Shown here one piece after another: positions 25,844 through 36,433 of a DNA stretch of 64,000 nucleotides. The notes under the pieces were generated by a model. The model searched no databases. It was not told the origin of the DNA and saw only the letters and a program-made list of their open reading frames with translations. The DNA is from Actinomycetospora cinnamomea (GTDB lineage: Bacteria > Actinomycetota > Actinomycetes > Mycobacteriales > Pseudonocardiaceae): contig NZ_QEKW01000018.1 of the NCBI RefSeq assembly GCF_003096675.1, positions 22,110-86,109 on the forward strand. The letters are read 5' to 3'. Every line of letters begins with the position of its first letter. Position 1 is the stretch's first letter. The position numbers and the translations under genes are program-made.

Positions 25844-28800
25844 TCAGGTGGTGGCCGCCGCGACCGGGCGCTCGCCGAAGAGCTGGGTGAACAGCTGCTC
25901 GCACCACGCCAGGAGCTCCAGGTCGCGCAGGGGCGCGGCCCCCATGCGCACGGGGCCCTTCCCGTCGGAGCCGGCCGTGGGCCGGGGCAGCGAGAGCGTC
26001 CGGGACGCCGCCTTGTACTGCGCGCGCGGGTGCAGGCGCTTGAGCCGCATCTGGGCCGAGTCGGGCAGGTCGACCGGCGCGAGGCGGATCTGGTTGCCCT
26101 GGCCGGCGACCTCGGTGATGCCGTGGCGCCGGCACGCCTGCCGGAACGCGGCGACCGCGAGCAGGTTGGTCACCGGCACCGGGGGTTCGCCGTAGCGGTC
26201 GACCAGCTCCTCGCGCACCGCGTCCAGCGCCGGGCCGTCGGACGCCTCCGCGATCTTGCGGTAGACGTCGAGGCGCAGGCGTTCGGTGTCGACGTAGTCG
26301 TGCGGCACGTGGGCGTCGATCGGCAGGTCGACGCGCACCTCCGCCAGGGCCTGGTCCTCGTCCGCCCCGCCCGCGCCCGCGTGCGCCTTGAACGCCTCGA
26401 CGGCCTCGCCGACCAGGCGCACGTAGAGGTCGAAGCCCACGCCCGCGATGTGGCCGGACTGCTCGGCGCCCAGGATGTTGCCCGCGCCCCGGATCTCCAG
26501 GTCCTTCATGGCCACCGCGGTGCCCGCGCCCAGCTCGGAGTGCTGCGCGACCGTGGCGAGGCGGTCGTGCGCGGTCTCGGTGAGCGGCTGGTCGGCCGGG
26601 TAGAGGAAGTACGCGTAGCCCCGTTCACGTCCCCGGCCGACGCGCCCGCGCAGCTGGTGGAGCTGGGAGAGCCCGAGGGTGTCGGCGCGCTCGACGATCA
26701 GGGTGTTGGCGTTGGAGATGTCCAGGCCGTTCTCGACGATCGTCGTGCAGACGAGCACGTCGTGCTCGCGCTGCCAGAACTCGTTGACCGTGCGCTCGAG
26801 GCGCTCCTCGGCCATCTGCCCGTGCGCGGTGACGACGCGGGCCTCCGGCACGAGGCGGCGCAGGCGGGCGGCCGCGTCGTCGATCGACTGCACCCGGTTG
26901 TGGATGTAGAAGACCTGGCCGTCGCGCAGCAGCTCGCGGCGCACCGCGGCCGCGACCTGCTTCTCGTCGTGGGCGCCGACGTAGGTCAGCGTCGGGTGGC
27001 GCTCCTCGGGCGGGGTGAGGATGGTCGACATCTCACGGATGCCCGCGAGGCTCATCTCCAGCGTGCGCGGGATGGGCGTCGCCGACATCGACAGGACGTC
27101 GACGTGGGCGCGCAGCCCGGTGATGTGCTCCTTGTGCTCGACGCCGAAGCGCTGCTCCTCGTCGATCACCACCAGGCCGAGGTCCTTCCACGACACCCCG
27201 GTCTGCAGCAGCCGGTGGGTGCCGACGGCGACGTCGACGCTCCCGTCGGCGAGCCCCCGCAGGATCCCGTCGACCTCCTTGGCCGGCGTGAACCGCGACA
27301 GCCCCTTCACCGTGATCGGGAAGTTGCGCATCCGATCGGTGAACGTCTGCAGGTGCTGCTGGGCGAGCAGCGTCGTCGGCACGAGCACCGCGACCTGCTT
27401 GCCGTCCTGCACCGCCTTGAACGCCGCCCGCACCGCGATCTCGGTCTTGCCGTAGCCGACGTCGCCGGAGATCACGCGGTCCATCGGGACCGCCTTCTCC
27501 ATGTCGGCCTTGACCTCGTCGATCGCCGACGCCTGGTCCGGCGTCTCGGTGTACGGGAACGCGTCCTCCATCTCCCGCTGCCACGGGGTGTCGGCGCCGA
27601 ACGCGTGCCCGGGCGCCGACTGGCGCGCGGCGTAGAGCTGCACCAGCGAGGCGGCGATGTCGCGGACCGCCTTGCGCGCCTTCGACTTGGTCTTCGACCA
27701 GTCCGACCCGCCCAGCTTGTTCAGCGTCGGCAGCTCGCCACCCACGTAGCGGCTGACCTGGTCGAGCTGGTCGGTGGGCACGAACAGCCGGTCTCCGTTG
27801 TTGCTGCTCTGGCCCCGCTTGGACGACGCGTACTCCAGCACCAGGTACTCGCGCGTGGTGCGCGCCGGGCCCGTCCCGGTGGTGCGCTGGGTCATCTCGA
27901 CGAACTTGCCGATGCCGTGCTGGGCGTGGACGACGAAGTCGCCGGGCTGCAGGGTCAGCGGGTCGACCGCGTTGCGCCGCTTGACGGGGGCGCGCTTGGT
28001 GGCGCCCTCGGTGCCCGGGCGGGCGCCGGTGAGGTCGGACTCGGTGACGATCACCAGGGAGGTGCCGCCCGCGGTGACGCCGTCGACGAGGCACCCGCGC
28101 GTGATGGTCACGACGCCCGCCTCGGGCGCGGCGAGCAGCCCCTCGGCGGCGAGCCGGACGGGGACCTCGTGCTCGCGCAGCTGCTCGGCGGCGCGCTGAG
28201 CCGTGCCCGCCGCGGGCACGACGAGCACGCCGGCCCCGCCCGACGCCGCGAGCGCGCGCAGGTCGGCCGCGGCGCGCGGGATGTCGCCGCGGTAGGCCTC
28301 GACCGCGGTGAACCCGGGCCGCAGCACACGCGCGCCCCTATCGGCGTGCTCCCCTAGATGGGTGTGGGAGTCGTCCTCGACGTCGGGGTCGGTCGCCAGG
28401 GAGGAGAGCGTCCACCACGGCCGGCCGGCCTTGGCCGCGACGGCGCGCACATCGCCGAGGTCGCGGTACGCCGACGCGCCGAGGTCGATCGGCGCGCGGC
28501 CGTCGGTGCCGTCGGCGGCCGCGAGCCATGACGCCTCGAGGAACTCCTGGCCGGTGCGCACGAGGTCGGCCGCGCGGGTGAGGACGCGCTCGGGGTGGCA
28601 GATCAGGACGTGGCCGCCGGCGGGCAGCAGCTCGGGCAGCAGCTCCAGCTCGGGCGTGCCGTCCGTGTCGTCGGGACCGCCGAGCAGCGCGGGGATCAGC
28701 GACTCCATGCCCTCGGACGGGATGCCCTCGGCCACGCGGCCGAGCAGCTCGGCCAGCGCCTTGTCCCTCGGGTGCTCCACCGCGAGCTCCGCGGCCCGCG

Positions 28801-29572
28801 CCCGCACCGCCTCGGTGAGCAGCAGCTCGCGGCAGGGCGGCGCGACGACCTCGGCCGGGCGGGCATCAGCTCCCTCGCCGGGCAGCGAGCGCTGGTCGGC
28901 GACGGAGAAGCAGCGCAGCTCGGCGACCTCGTCGCCCCAGAACTCCACGCGCACCGGCGCCGCCGCGGTCGGCGGGAAGACGTCGACGATGCCGCCGCGC
29001 ACCGCGAACTCGCCGCGCTTCTCGACCATCTCCACCCGCGCGTACGCGAGGTCGACCAGGCGGGCGGTGAGCGACTCGAGCTCGTACTCGACGCCCTCCG
29101 CGAGGCGCACCGGCTCGAGGTCGCCCAGGCCGGGCACCACGGGCTGGATGAGGCTGCGCGTCGCCGCGGTGACCACGCGCAGCGGGACGTCGGGGGTGTC
29201 CTCGGCCTCGGGGTGCGCCAGCCGGCGGAACACCGCCACCCGGCGTCCGACGGTGTCCGCCCGCGGGGACAGCCGCTCGTGGGGCAGGGTCTCCCAGCTC
29301 GGCAGGTACGCCACGGCGTCGGGGCCGACGAGCTCGCCGATCGCGACGGCCAGCTCCTCCGCCTCGCGCTCGGTGGCCGTGACCACCAGCAGCGGGACCC
29401 CGGCGCCCCCGGTCTCCCCGTCCGGGTCCGCGGCCAGCGTCGCGGCGAGGAAGGGCCGCAACCCCGTCGGACCCTCGACCGCGGCGTCGCGACCGGCGGC
29501 CGCGACGACCTCGCGCAGGCCGGGGTCGGCCAGCACCGACGGCAGCAGGGCGGCGAGGGGCGCGGCGGACAC
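25844..29572 (-). CDS. mfd: Transcription-repair coupling factor Mfd
   Basis: ATP-dependent translocase that removes stalled RNA polymerase and recruits UvrA. About 1,242 residues with the chosen start. Domains in order: UvrB-like N-terminal modules ([19 protein letters not shown] near residue 90), the CarD-like RNA-polymerase-interaction domain ([12 protein letters not shown]), the helicase core with Walker [13 protein letters not shown], motif [13 protein letters not shown], motif [13 protein letters not shown], motif [18 protein letters not shown], and the TRCF C-terminal domain. The start is uncertain: GTG codons at 29572, 29581, 29599 and 29611 lie in a repeated GTGTCCGC tract, and a TTG at 29632 has a GAAGG site. 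The shortest form is used. Confidence 0.95.
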   Translation of the reverse strand: MSAAPLAALLPSVLADPGLREVVAAAGRDAAVEGPTGLRPFLAATLAADPDGETGGAGVPLLVVTATEREAEELAVAIGELVGPDAVAYLPSWETLPHERLSPRADTVGRRVAVFRRLAHPEAEDTPDVPLRVVTAATRSLIQPVVPGLGDLEPVRLAEGVEYELESLTARLVDLAYARVEMVEKRGEFAVRGGIVDVFPPTAAAPVRVEFWGDEVAELRCFSVADQRSLPGEGADARPAEVVAPPCRELLLTEAVRARAAELAVEHPRDKALAELLGRVAEGIPSEGMESLIPALLGGPDDTDGTPELELLPELLPAGGHVLICHPERVLTRAADLVRTGQEFLEASWLAAADGTDGRAPIDLGASAYRDLGDVRAVAAKAGRPWWTLSSLATDPDVEDDSHTHLGEHADRGARVLRPGFTAVEAYRGDIPRAAADLRALAASGGAGVLVVPAAGTAQRAAEQLREHEVPVRLAAEGLLAAPEAGVVTITRGCLVDGVTAGGTSLVIVTESDLTGARPGTEGATKRAPVKRRNAVDPLTLQPGDFVVHAQHGIGKFVEMTQRTTGTGPARTTREYLVLEYASSKRGQSSNNGDRLFVPTDQLDQVSRYVGGELPTLNKLGGSDWSKTKSKARKAVRDIAASLVQLYAARQSAPGHAFGADTPWQREMEDAFPYTETPDQASAIDEVKADMEKAVPMDRVISGDVGYGKTEIAVRAAFKAVQDGKQVAVLVPTTLLAQQHLQTFTDRMRNFPITVKGLSRFTPAKEVDGILRGLADGSVDVAVGTHRLLQTGVSWKDLGLVVIDEEQRFGVEHKEHITGLRAHVDVLSMSATPIPRTLEMSLAGIREMSTILTPPEERHPTLTYVGAHDEKQVAAAVRRELLRDGQVFYIHNRVQSIDDAAARLRRLVPEARVVTAHGQMAEERLERTVNEFWQREHDVLVCTTIVENGLDISNANTLIVERADTLGLSQLHQLRGRVGRGRERGYAYFLYPADQPLTETAHDRLATVAQHSELGAGTAVAMKDLEIRGAGNILGAEQSGHIAGVGFDLYVRLVGEAVEAFKAHAGAGGADEDQALAEVRVDLPIDAHVPHDYVDTERLRLDVYRKIAEASDGPALDAVREELVDRYGEPPVPVTNLLAVAAFRQACRRHGITEVAGQGNQIRLAPVDLPDSAQMRLKRLHPRAQYKAASRTLSLPRPTAGSDGKGPVRMGAAPLRDLELLAWCEQLFTQLFGERPVAAATT

Positions 29573-29995
29573 CGCGGACACGGACAGGGGGGCGGACACG
29601 GGCGCGGACACGGCGGACGCAGCGGGCGACAACGCGGGGAGACCCTTCGACGGGCGTCGGACGGCGACCGAGAGCGGCCCCGCCGGGAATGGCTCCAGGA
29701 TACGTGCAGGGACCGACAGCGGGCCGGGGACCGGTACGGCGACGGACACGTCACGTCGGCCGGGGGAAGAGGCGCCGGCGCCCCGCAGCCGGCGACCTCC
29801 CGGGTGCCGTCGTCCGTGCGTGCCCCCCGGAAGCGCACGGGCGACCGACGCCCGGCAAAAAAGTACCGTGCGGTCCGTTCGACGGACAACCGCGGTCCCC
29901 GCCGGGCGGCGTGTCCCCCGGACGGGTGGCGCCGCCTCCCCCGTCCGGACCGGGGGCCCACGAAGATCGGACACGACGGACGGCATCATCTCCCC
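29573..29995. other. Divergent intergenic region between mfd and the sugar dehydrogenase
   Basis: No gene is supported here. The mfd-proximal end holds several copies of GCGGACAC (29566-29615), which may be translated if mfd starts further out. The middle has an A-run (CAAAAAAGTA near 29855) that is unusual in this GC-rich sequence and may belong to a promoter. No operator was recognised. Confidence 0.4.
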
Positions 29996-31258
29996 GTGAC
30001 CTCGCGTCGATCACGCCCGGCCCGTGCCCTGCTCGCCCTGGCCGCGCTGGCGGCGCTGGCCCTCACCGCGTGCAGCGAACGACCCGACCAGGGAAGCGTC
30101 GCCGCCCCGTCCGAGGGCGGCGGGGCACGCGCCGCGACCCCCGCCCCCACCACCACGCCGGCCGGCTCGTCGCTGCGGGTGGAGACGGTGGCCGAGGGGT
30201 TCTCGAATCCCTGGGACGTGGCCTTCGTCGGCGGCGACCGGATGCTCGTGACCGAGCGCGACGGCTCCCTCTCTCTGGTGCAGGGGCTCGGACCCGGCGC
30301 CCGGGTGACGCCCGTGGGCGCCGACCTGGACGACGTGTACGCCCGCGGCGAGGGCGGCCTGATGGGCATCGCCGCGGCCCCGGACGTCGCCACGTCGGGC
30401 ACGTTCGTCACCTGCCAGACCCACCAGCAGGACGGCCGGCCCGTGGACGTGCGCGTCGTGGCGTGGCGACTCTCCCCCGACGGCACGCAGGCCGAGCGCG
30501 TGCGCGACCCGCTGGTGGGCGGGTTGCCGCTGAACCCCTCGGGTCGGCACTCGGGCTGCCGGCCCACCTACGCGCCCGACGGCATGCTGCTGATCGGCAC
30601 CGGCGACACCGCTCGCGCCACGATCCCGCAGGACCGCGGCTCGCTGGGCGGCAAGGTCCTGCGCGTCGACCCCGCCACCGGCGGTCCGGCGCCCGGCAAC
30701 CCGTTCGCCGCCTCCGCGAGCGCCGCGGAGCGGCTGGTCCTGAGCTACGGCCACCGCAACGTCCAGGGCGTCACGATCCAGCCCGGCACCGGACGGCCGT
30801 GGAGCTCCGAGCACGGCCCCGACGTGGACGACGAGGTCAACGTCGTCGTGCCGGGCGGCAACTACGGGTGGGACCCGGCCCGGGGCGGCGAGTCACCCGG
30901 CGGGTACGACGAGGACGTGCCCATGACCGACCTCGACCGCTACCCGGACGCCGTGACCGCCGCGTGGAGCTCCGGCGACGAGACCGAGGCGATCAGCGGG
31001 GCGACCTTCCTCGACGGCCCGGCCTGGGGTGACATGGCCGGCCTGCTCGCCGTGTCGGTCCAGAAGAACGAGAAGCTCTTCCTCATGCGGCCCGGCACGG
31101 GCCCCGACGACGACCGCATCGTCGGCGTCACCGTGCCGCCCGAGCTCGACGGCGAGTTCGGACGCCTGCGCGGGGCGCGCCTCGGACCGGACGGCGCCCT
31201 GTACCTGACCAGCGACAACGGCTCCGACGACGTCATCCTGCGCGTGACCCGGGCGTGA
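29996..31258 (+). CDS. PQQ-dependent sugar dehydrogenase-like lipoprotein (GSDH family)
   Basis: A 420-residue exported six-bladed beta-propeller of the glucose/sorbosone dehydrogenase family. It has a lipobox LTAC (Cys26) and a Ser/Pro-rich linker, then ANPWDV-like [20 protein letters not shown]. Family motifs [40 protein letters not shown] and GGNYGWDP follow. It probably oxidises an aldose at the cell surface with PQQ, but PQQ dependence is not certain for actinobacterial members. The next gene overlaps by GTGA. Confidence 0.88.
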   Translation: MTSRRSRPARALLALAALAALALTACSERPDQGSVAAPSEGGGARAATPAPTTTPAGSSLRVETVAEGFSNPWDVAFVGGDRMLVTERDGSLSLVQGLGPGARVTPVGADLDDVYARGEGGLMGIAAAPDVATSGTFVTCQTHQQDGRPVDVRVVAWRLSPDGTQAERVRDPLVGGLPLNPSGRHSGCRPTYAPDGMLLIGTGDTARATIPQDRGSLGGKVLRVDPATGGPAPGNPFAASASAAERLVLSYGHRNVQGVTIQPGTGRPWSSEHGPDVDDEVNVVVPGGNYGWDPARGGESPGGYDEDVPMTDLDRYPDAVTAAWSSGDETEAISGATFLDGPAWGDMAGLLAVSVQKNEKLFLMRPGTGPDDDRIVGVTVPPELDGEFGRLRGARLGPDGALYLTSDNGSDDVILRVTRA

Positions 31259-32535
31259 GCGACCGGCACGGCCCGGCCGGGCACCCGCCGGGGGGCCACC
31301 GTCCCCCGCCGGGCGGGCCGGGGCCGCTCGGGTGGGGGCCGGGCGGGCCGGGCGGGTGGGGGCCGCCGGCGGCTCCGGGTCCCCCGGGCCGGCCGCGCCA
31401 CCCACCGGCCGCGTGGCCCCCGCCGGGCCCGCCCGCCCCGCCCGTGCGCCGTCCTCCACCCACGCAGCAGCTCGACGCACCCGGTCGCGGGCCCGCCCGC
31501 GCGCCGGCCGAGCCGCGGCGGGCGCCACGCCCCGCCGCCCGGCGCCGCGGGGAGCGCCCGAGCACGGCGGCCCTCGGGGCCGCCGTCGTGCTGGCGGTGC
31601 CCGCGGCCGTCGTCACGTTCTCCGACCTGCTGGGCATCGATCACCGCACCCCGTTCGTGCAGTCGATCGCCTTCCGGCCACAGCTCGCCGCCGGCCTGGT
31701 GGCGCTGGCCGTGCTCGCGGCCCTCGCCGGTGGGCGGGCGCTGCGCCCGGCGGCGGTGGCGCTCGGCCTCGTCGGTGCGCTCGGGCTGGCGATGGTGCTG
31801 CCGCGGGCGGTCGGATCGTCCGAGACCGGGGCCACGGGCGGCCCCGAGCTGACCGTCTTCACCGCCAGCGCCTACCTCAGCCGCGCCGACCCGGAGGCGC
31901 TCGCCGAGATCGTCCTTTCGCGCACCCCTGACGTCGTCGTGCTGCCCGAGGCGCGCGGCACCCTGCGCGACCGCCTCCAGCAGGCCCTCGTCGACGAGTC
32001 CGGCGGGGAGGGCGGCACGAGCGGCTACCGCGTGTACGCCGCCGACGCGCGCAGCGACGACAGCCCCATGACGGTGTTCGTGCGCCGCGAGCTGGGCCGG
32101 CCCACCGTGACACCGGACCGGGAGACCGAGTTCCCCTCGCTCGTCGTCGACCTCCGCGACGTCGACGGCCGCGACGTGCGGGTCGTGGCGACGCACCCGC
32201 AGTCCCCGAAGCCCGGCGACACCAACGCCTGGGCCCGCGACATCGCCGCGCTCGCGCGCTGGTGCACCGGCGACCGGCCGACCGTGGTGGCCGGCGACCT
32301 CAACGCGACGCTGGACCACGCCGAGTTCCGCACGGCGACCGCGGGCTGCACCGACGCCGCCGAGGACGTCGGCGAGGGGCTCACCGGGACCTGGCCGGCG
32401 GCGGTGCCGCGCCTGCTCGGGGTGCAGATCGACCACGTGCTCACCTCGGGTGGTCCCCGCGCCCGCGAGGTCGAGGTGGTCGACGTCGAGGGCAGCGACC
32501 ACCGCGGCGTGCTGGCGCGGGTGGGGCTCGGCTGA
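31255..32535 (+). CDS. Membrane-anchored endonuclease/exonuclease/phosphatase-family protein
   Basis: A 426-residue protein. Residues 1-100 are a Gly/Pro-rich cytosolic tail, residues about 102-190 hold three hydrophobic helices, and the C-terminal half is an extracytoplasmic EEP domain. Catalytic-type motifs are VVATHPQSP, VVAGDLNATLDH (metal/catalytic Asp and Asn) and the final VEGSDHRGVLARV with the conserved Asp-His. Similar three-helix EEP proteins are common in actinobacteria and their substrate is unknown (phosphodiester or phospholipid). Coupled to the sugar dehydrogenase gene. Confidence 0.85.
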   Translation: MSDRHGPAGHPPGGHRPPPGGPGPLGWGPGGPGGWGPPAAPGPPGRPRHPPAAWPPPGPPAPPVRRPPPTQQLDAPGRGPARAPAEPRRAPRPAARRRGERPSTAALGAAVVLAVPAAVVTFSDLLGIDHRTPFVQSIAFRPQLAAGLVALAVLAALAGGRALRPAAVALGLVGALGLAMVLPRAVGSSETGATGGPELTVFTASAYLSRADPEALAEIVLSRTPDVVVLPEARGTLRDRLQQALVDESGGEGGTSGYRVYAADARSDDSPMTVFVRRELGRPTVTPDRETEFPSLVVDLRDVDGRDVRVVATHPQSPKPGDTNAWARDIAALARWCTGDRPTVVAGDLNATLDHAEFRTATAGCTDAAEDVGEGLTGTWPAAVPRLLGVQIDHVLTSGGPRAREVEVVDVEGSDHRGVLARVGLG

Positions 32536-32560
32536 GGTCACCGACGGGGCCGCGGCGACC

Positions 32561-32591
32561 GCGGGTGCGGGCGGCGGACGCCCGCACCCGC
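32561..32591. terminator. Strong hairpin between convergent genes
   Basis: Arms of 13 bases (GCGGGTGCGGGCG and its exact complement at 32579-32591) enclose a 5-base loop. The hairpin lies between the stops of the EEP gene (32535, plus) and the hypothetical gene (32603, minus), so it could end transcription from both sides. No U-tract follows, as is usual in actinobacteria. Confidence 0.8.
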
Positions 32592-32602
32592 CCCGCCTCG
32601 GC

Positions 32603-33121
32603 TCAGGGGCGGCGTACGCGGGGCGCCGGCACGATCCCGCGGCCGGGACGGACCCCGCCGGGCGCCGTCCGGGGCGCGTCCACGCGACGCTGCGCCGGGA
32701 AGCCCGGGGCGTGGTCGTCCTCGAGCCCGCGGTGCCAGGCCTCGTCGAGCGCGGTGCGGGCGCCCTCGCGGACGGTGCGCAGCACCTCGTGCATCGACAG
32801 GGCGACCGGGCGCGGGATCAGCGGTGAGTCGGCGAGGCGGGTGAGCGGCTCGAGGCGCGTCACCGCCTCGTGCAGCATCGCCGCCGCGGCCACGGGACCG
32901 CCCGGAGGCTGGGCGACGATCCGGTCGCCCAGCAGGGTCTGCCACTGGCGCACGCGCTCGGCGAAGGCCGTCGACAGCCGCTCGAGCAGCCGCGCCTCCA
33001 CGTAGGACCCGAAGCCTCCCCGCACCGGCCCGAGCCCGTCGGTCGGCGGGTCCTCGCCCCGGCGGAACGCCTCCAGCCAGCTGACCCAGGCAGCATAGCC
33101 ACCGCGCGGCGGGGCGCTCAC
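32603..33121 (-). CDS. Conserved hypothetical protein
   Basis: A 172-residue soluble protein with no recognised domain. It has a helical N-terminal half (AAWVSWLEAFRRGED, then AERVRQWQTLLGDRI) and a proline/arginine-rich tail from about residue 140. No signal peptide or membrane helix. The GTG start at 33121 follows a weak ribosome site. Codon use and the intact frame support a real gene. It is convergent with the EEP gene. Confidence 0.65.
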   Translation of the reverse strand: MSAPPRGGYAAWVSWLEAFRRGEDPPTDGLGPVRGGFGSYVEARLLERLSTAFAERVRQWQTLLGDRIVAQPPGGPVAAAAMLHEAVTRLEPLTRLADSPLIPRPVALSMHEVLRTVREGARTALDEAWHRGLEDDHAPGFPAQRRVDAPRTAPGGVRPGRGIVPAPRVRRP

Positions 33122-33339
33122 CGGTGCTGCCCGCTGCGGGATCGGGTCTGTGTCCTGCTCACGTCGGCCGCCTCCGTCACCAGCCGGTCCCCCCGGTCGT
33201 GGTGGTCGTGTCGTCGGGCGCGACGCTGCGCCCGCGTACGGCCCGCTAGTCGTTCACCGGACAGCTACCGTTTCGCTCCGGGACACCTGCCGCGCAGGTT
33301 CGCCCGTTCGGAGCAGCGGCCGGGTGCGCGACCGGGCGC

Positions 33340-34182
33340 TCAGGCGCGGACGACGAGCGTCTTCGCGGCCATGTCACCGAGGCGCTGGTGCCGCTCCGAG
33401 GTCGACATGATGATCAGTCCGACGATGCCGGCGAAGAGACCGTCCACGACGAGGAGCAGCCAGCGCACCGTGCACTGCCCGAGCGTGGGCGCCCCGCCGT
33501 CCTCCTCGCGCACGATCCGCAGGCTCAGCCACCCCATCGCCGGCGTCTGGCCCTGGTGGGTCGACGGCCAGTACGCGTAGACGAGGAACGAGGAGCCGAA
33601 CCCGACGAGGAACATCAGCACGTAGCCGATGCCGATGATCGTCAACATGGTGTCCGGGTCGCCCGTCGCGGAGCCGATGCCGATGACGAGGAACATCAGC
33701 ACGAGCGTCGGGACGGCCGCGAGCAGCCCGTCGAGGAGGTACTGGCCGACGCGCGAGCCGACGACCTCGGTCGGGTCGCCGCCCGGCACGCCGTACCCGG
33801 GCCCGTAGCCCGGTCCGTACCCCGGCTGCCCGTAGGGCTGGCCGTATCCCGGCTGCCCGTACGCGGGCTGGCCGTACGCGGGCTGGCCGTACCCGGGCTG
33901 GCCGTACACGGGCTGGCCGTACGCCGGCTGGCCGGATCCCGGCTGTCCGTACCCGGGCTGTCCGTACCCGGCCTGGCCGTACGCCGGCTGTCCGTGGCCC
34001 TGGCCGTACGCCGGCTGTCCGTGGCCGGGCTGTCCGTACCCGGGCTGGCCGGGACCGGCCTGTCCCGGCCCGGCGTCCGGCGTGGCGGCGGCCGACGGGT
34101 CGCCGAAGCCGGACTGCTGCTGATAGCCGCCCGGCGACGCGCCGAAACCGGACTGCTGCTCGTATCCGCCGGGGTTGCTCAC
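33340..34182 (-). CDS. RDD-family membrane protein with GQP-repeat tail
   Basis: A 280-residue membrane protein. Residues 1-130 are a low-complexity tail built of repeated [10 protein letters not shown] units. The RDD domain follows, with three to four helices, the opening arginine in [25 protein letters not shown] and the closing [20 protein letters not shown] proteins are transporter-like or accessory membrane proteins with no single function. The GTG start at 34182 has a GGGAGA ribosome site. The repeats are in coding DNA and are not a CRISPR. Confidence 0.88.
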   Translation of the reverse strand: MSNPGGYEQQSGFGASPGGYQQQSGFGDPSAAATPDAGPGQAGPGQPGYGQPGHGQPAYGQGHGQPAYGQAGYGQPGYGQPGSGQPAYGQPVYGQPGYGQPAYGQPAYGQPGYGQPYGQPGYGPGYGPGYGVPGGDPTEVVGSRVGQYLLDGLLAAVPTLVLMFLVIGIGSATGDPDTMLTIIGIGYVLMFLVGFGSSFLVYAYWPSTHQGQTPAMGWLSLRIVREEDGGAPTLGQCTVRWLLLVVDGLFAGIVGLIIMSTSERHQRLGDMAAKTLVVRA

Positions 34183-34554
34183 GCTCTGTTCTCCCGAGGT
34201 CGACGACGAGAGCGTTGCGCTCCCCGATGGCTGCTCACCGTGATGACGGGACGGCTCCGAAACGCGGAGGCCGGTGGTCACCCGCACCCGGCCACGCCTC
34301 GGGGGCCGGGTCCCCACCACCCACGAGGCGGCAGCATGCCAGCGAGCGGTCACCGCGGGGAGTACCGACCGGGCAGTCGGGGGCGTTCCGTCACCCACCT
34401 GGCCTGACGGACGTGCTCACGCAGCGGTGCCGGGACCGCATCACCCCGTTGCTCGTCACACCTCGCCCGCACGGAGCATGACACCCGAGGGCTCTCGCGC
34501 GTTGGGTGGAGGTCAGGTCACGACATCGCAACGTTCCCGGGAGGAGGTCACCGG
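34183..34554. other. Divergent intergenic region without a recognised gene
   Basis: The region separates the RDD gene (minus) from a small gene (plus). A good ribosome site (GGAGGAGG) marks the right end. No tRNA, hairpin or operator was recognised. Frames in it have poor third-position bias. Confidence 0.5.
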
Positions 34555-35091
34555 ATGGCCGTCCCGCCCCGACCCGCCGGCGCCGGGTTCCCGGCGACGC
34601 TCGCGGCCGTGCCGAGCCCGCGGCCCGCGCTGGCGGACCCCGCCGCGCCCGCCCACGCCGCCGCCGCGGACGCCCCCTCCGAACGTGACGAGCTCGCCGG
34701 CGTCGCCTGGATCGTCCGCGAGGTGACGCACGTCCCCGGCGTGCTGCGCTGGCGCGAGGGGCGCCTCAGCTTCGAGTCCACCCGCGGCGTGCTCTTCGAC
34801 GGCACCCCCGACGAGCTGGTCCTCGAGGTCGGCCGGTCCTCCCGGGTCGGCCTGCGGGTCACCGTCGGCCCCGAACGGCTGTGTGTGCGCGTCGTCCGGC
34901 CGGCCGGCGGTGTCGCCCCGTGCCGCGAGCTCGTGCGACGGGCCGTCGACGCCGGGACGGTGACCGAGGGGGACGCCGCCTCCTGGGACCTCTGGCGCCC
35001 CAGCCTCGCCGCGGGGTCCACCGCCCCCGCGCGGCCCCGGACGCGGGTACGCCGGGCCTTCGGCGGGTTCGGCGTCGTCGCCCCCTCCTGA
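34555..35091 (+). CDS. Hypothetical protein
   Basis: A 178-residue protein with no recognised family. The first 40 residues are Ala/Pro-rich and disordered, followed by a predicted beta-rich core from about residue 48 to 125 (HVPGVLRWREGRLSFEST, EVGRSSRVGLRVTVG). The C-terminus is basic. No signal peptide is convincing. The ATG at 34555 follows a strong GGAGG site. It ends 6 bases before the convergent phosphatase gene. Confidence 0.65.
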   Translation: MAVPPRPAGAGFPATLAAVPSPRPALADPAAPAHAAAADAPSERDELAGVAWIVREVTHVPGVLRWREGRLSFESTRGVLFDGTPDELVLEVGRSSRVGLRVTVGPERLCVRVVRPAGGVAPCRELVRRAVDAGTVTEGDAASWDLWRPSLAAGSTAPARPRTRVRRAFGGFGVVAPS

Positions 35092-35097
35092 CGGGGC

Positions 35098-36327
35098 TCA
35101 GCGACCGGCCCGGGGCGTGGAGTGCGCGCGCGGGCTCTGCTCCGGCCGCTCGTCCTCGCCGGCCCGGGCCCGGCGCGCCCGCGGCTCCCGGTCGGCGAGC
35201 ACGGCCGGCACGTCCTCGTCGTCGCGCCCGTCCTCCGGTGCCGGGCCGGTCTCACCGGGAGCCGGCCCGGCGAGCGCGTCGAGCGGTGTCGCCGGGGAGA
35301 GCGGGTCCGCCGGTTCGGTCGGCCGCGGCACCCGCGGCGCTCCGGGCGGCATCACCGGCGCGCGGGGCGGCCCCGCGGCGGGAGCAGCCGCCGGACCCAC
35401 GGCTCCAGGTGGCACCGGTCCGGGTGGCACGGGTCCGGGTGGGACGACACCGGGCGGGCGAGCAGGACCAGGACCGGGACCAGGGCCGCCGGGCCGGGCG
35501 CCGGGCGGGACGGGACCGGGCGGCACGGCACCGGGCGGCACGGCACCGGGCGGCACGGCACCGGGCGGAACCGGTCCGTGCGGGATGGGGCCCCGCGGGG
35601 GCCCGGGCGGCACGGCGCCGTGCGGCGGGCGGGGCCCCGGCCCGTGCGGGGCACCCGGCGGGCCGGGGACGGGCCGGCGCGGCGGGCCGGGACGGACCGG
35701 CCACGGCACCGCGGCCCCGATCGCGTCGACCAGCGGGCGGACGGCGGCGTGGATGCGGCGCGCCGCCTCGGCGTGGTCCTCGACCGTGCCCTGCACCGGG
35801 TCCGGGATGGCGTCGTCCTCGGGGTCGACCGGAGCGCCCTGGCCCCTCTCGGCCAGTGCCGCGGCGACCAGGGCGTGCGCGCGCTCGCGGGGATCGGCGG
35901 GTAGCGCGGCGTGGTCCGCGGGGTCCATGCCCTCGAGCAGCCGGGCGAACTCGGGCAGGGTGAAGGTGCTGCGCAGCGCGCGGGGCTCGAGCTCGAGCAC
36001 CGCGGAGCGGTGCGACCGGCTCACGGTGAGCACGAGGTCGGCCATCTCGACGTCGCGGGCGGGGAGCTGGCGCGCGCGGAACGCGGCGACGTCGGGGTGC
36101 GTGGCGAGCGGTCCGAGCTGGGCCCGCGAGAGCGGGTGCATCTCCGCACCCACGACCGCACCGGTGCCGCCGCTGGCGACGTCGAACCAGGAGGCCCACC
36201 GCGGGCCGAGGCGCATCTCGAGCAGCAGGCGGGTGTGGAACCGGGCGAACGGCGAACGGCAGATGTTCCCGGTGCACACGAACAGGAGACGGAAGCGCCG
36301 TGGCGTCCCGTCTCCCCGACCGTCCAT
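35098..36327 (-). CDS. Low-molecular-weight protein tyrosine phosphatase with long proline-rich tail
   Basis: The N-terminal 205 residues form a low-molecular-weight phosphotyrosine phosphatase domain. The P-loop is VCTGNICRSP with nucleophile Cys18 and Arg24, and an IPDPVQGT segment near residue 183 supplies the general-acid Asp of the DP loop. The remaining 200 residues are a repetitive tail of PPGPVPPG units, with an acidic end. Usual family members are 150-200 residues, so the tail doubles the length. It may bind partners or the envelope. It could reverse tyrosine phosphorylation in polysaccharide export, which is inference from the family. Confidence 0.88.
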   Translation of the reverse strand: MDGRGDGTPRRFRLLFVCTGNICRSPFARFHTRLLLEMRLGPRWASWFDVASGGTGAVVGAEMHPLSRAQLGPLATHPDVAAFRARQLPARDVEMADLVLTVSRSHRSAVLELEPRALRSTFTLPEFARLLEGMDPADHAALPADPRERAHALVAAALAERGQGAPVDPEDDAIPDPVQGTVEDHAEAARRIHAAVRPLVDAIGAAVPWPVRPGPPRRPVPGPPGAPHGPGPRPPHGAVPPGPPRGPIPHGPVPPGAVPPGAVPPGAVPPGPVPPGARPGGPGPGPGPARPPGVVPPGPVPPGPVPPGAVGPAAAPAAGPPRAPVMPPGAPRVPRPTEPADPLSPATPLDALAGPAPGETGPAPEDGRDDEDVPAVLADREPRARRARAGEDERPEQSPRAHSTPRAGR

Positions 36328-36433
36328 ACCGCCGATCGTCGCAGTCCGTGGCCGTACGCGCGAGCCGTTCCGGTCGCCGGGCGCCGGCGCGCCTCGCCGC
36401 TCCCCCGGTCGGGTGGGACCGAGAGGACCCGGC

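Noticed and set aside
33800..34070. Regular short repeats that might be a CRISPR array
   Set aside because: The repeats encode GYGQP units in frame in the RDD protein, and no unique spacers of constant length exist.
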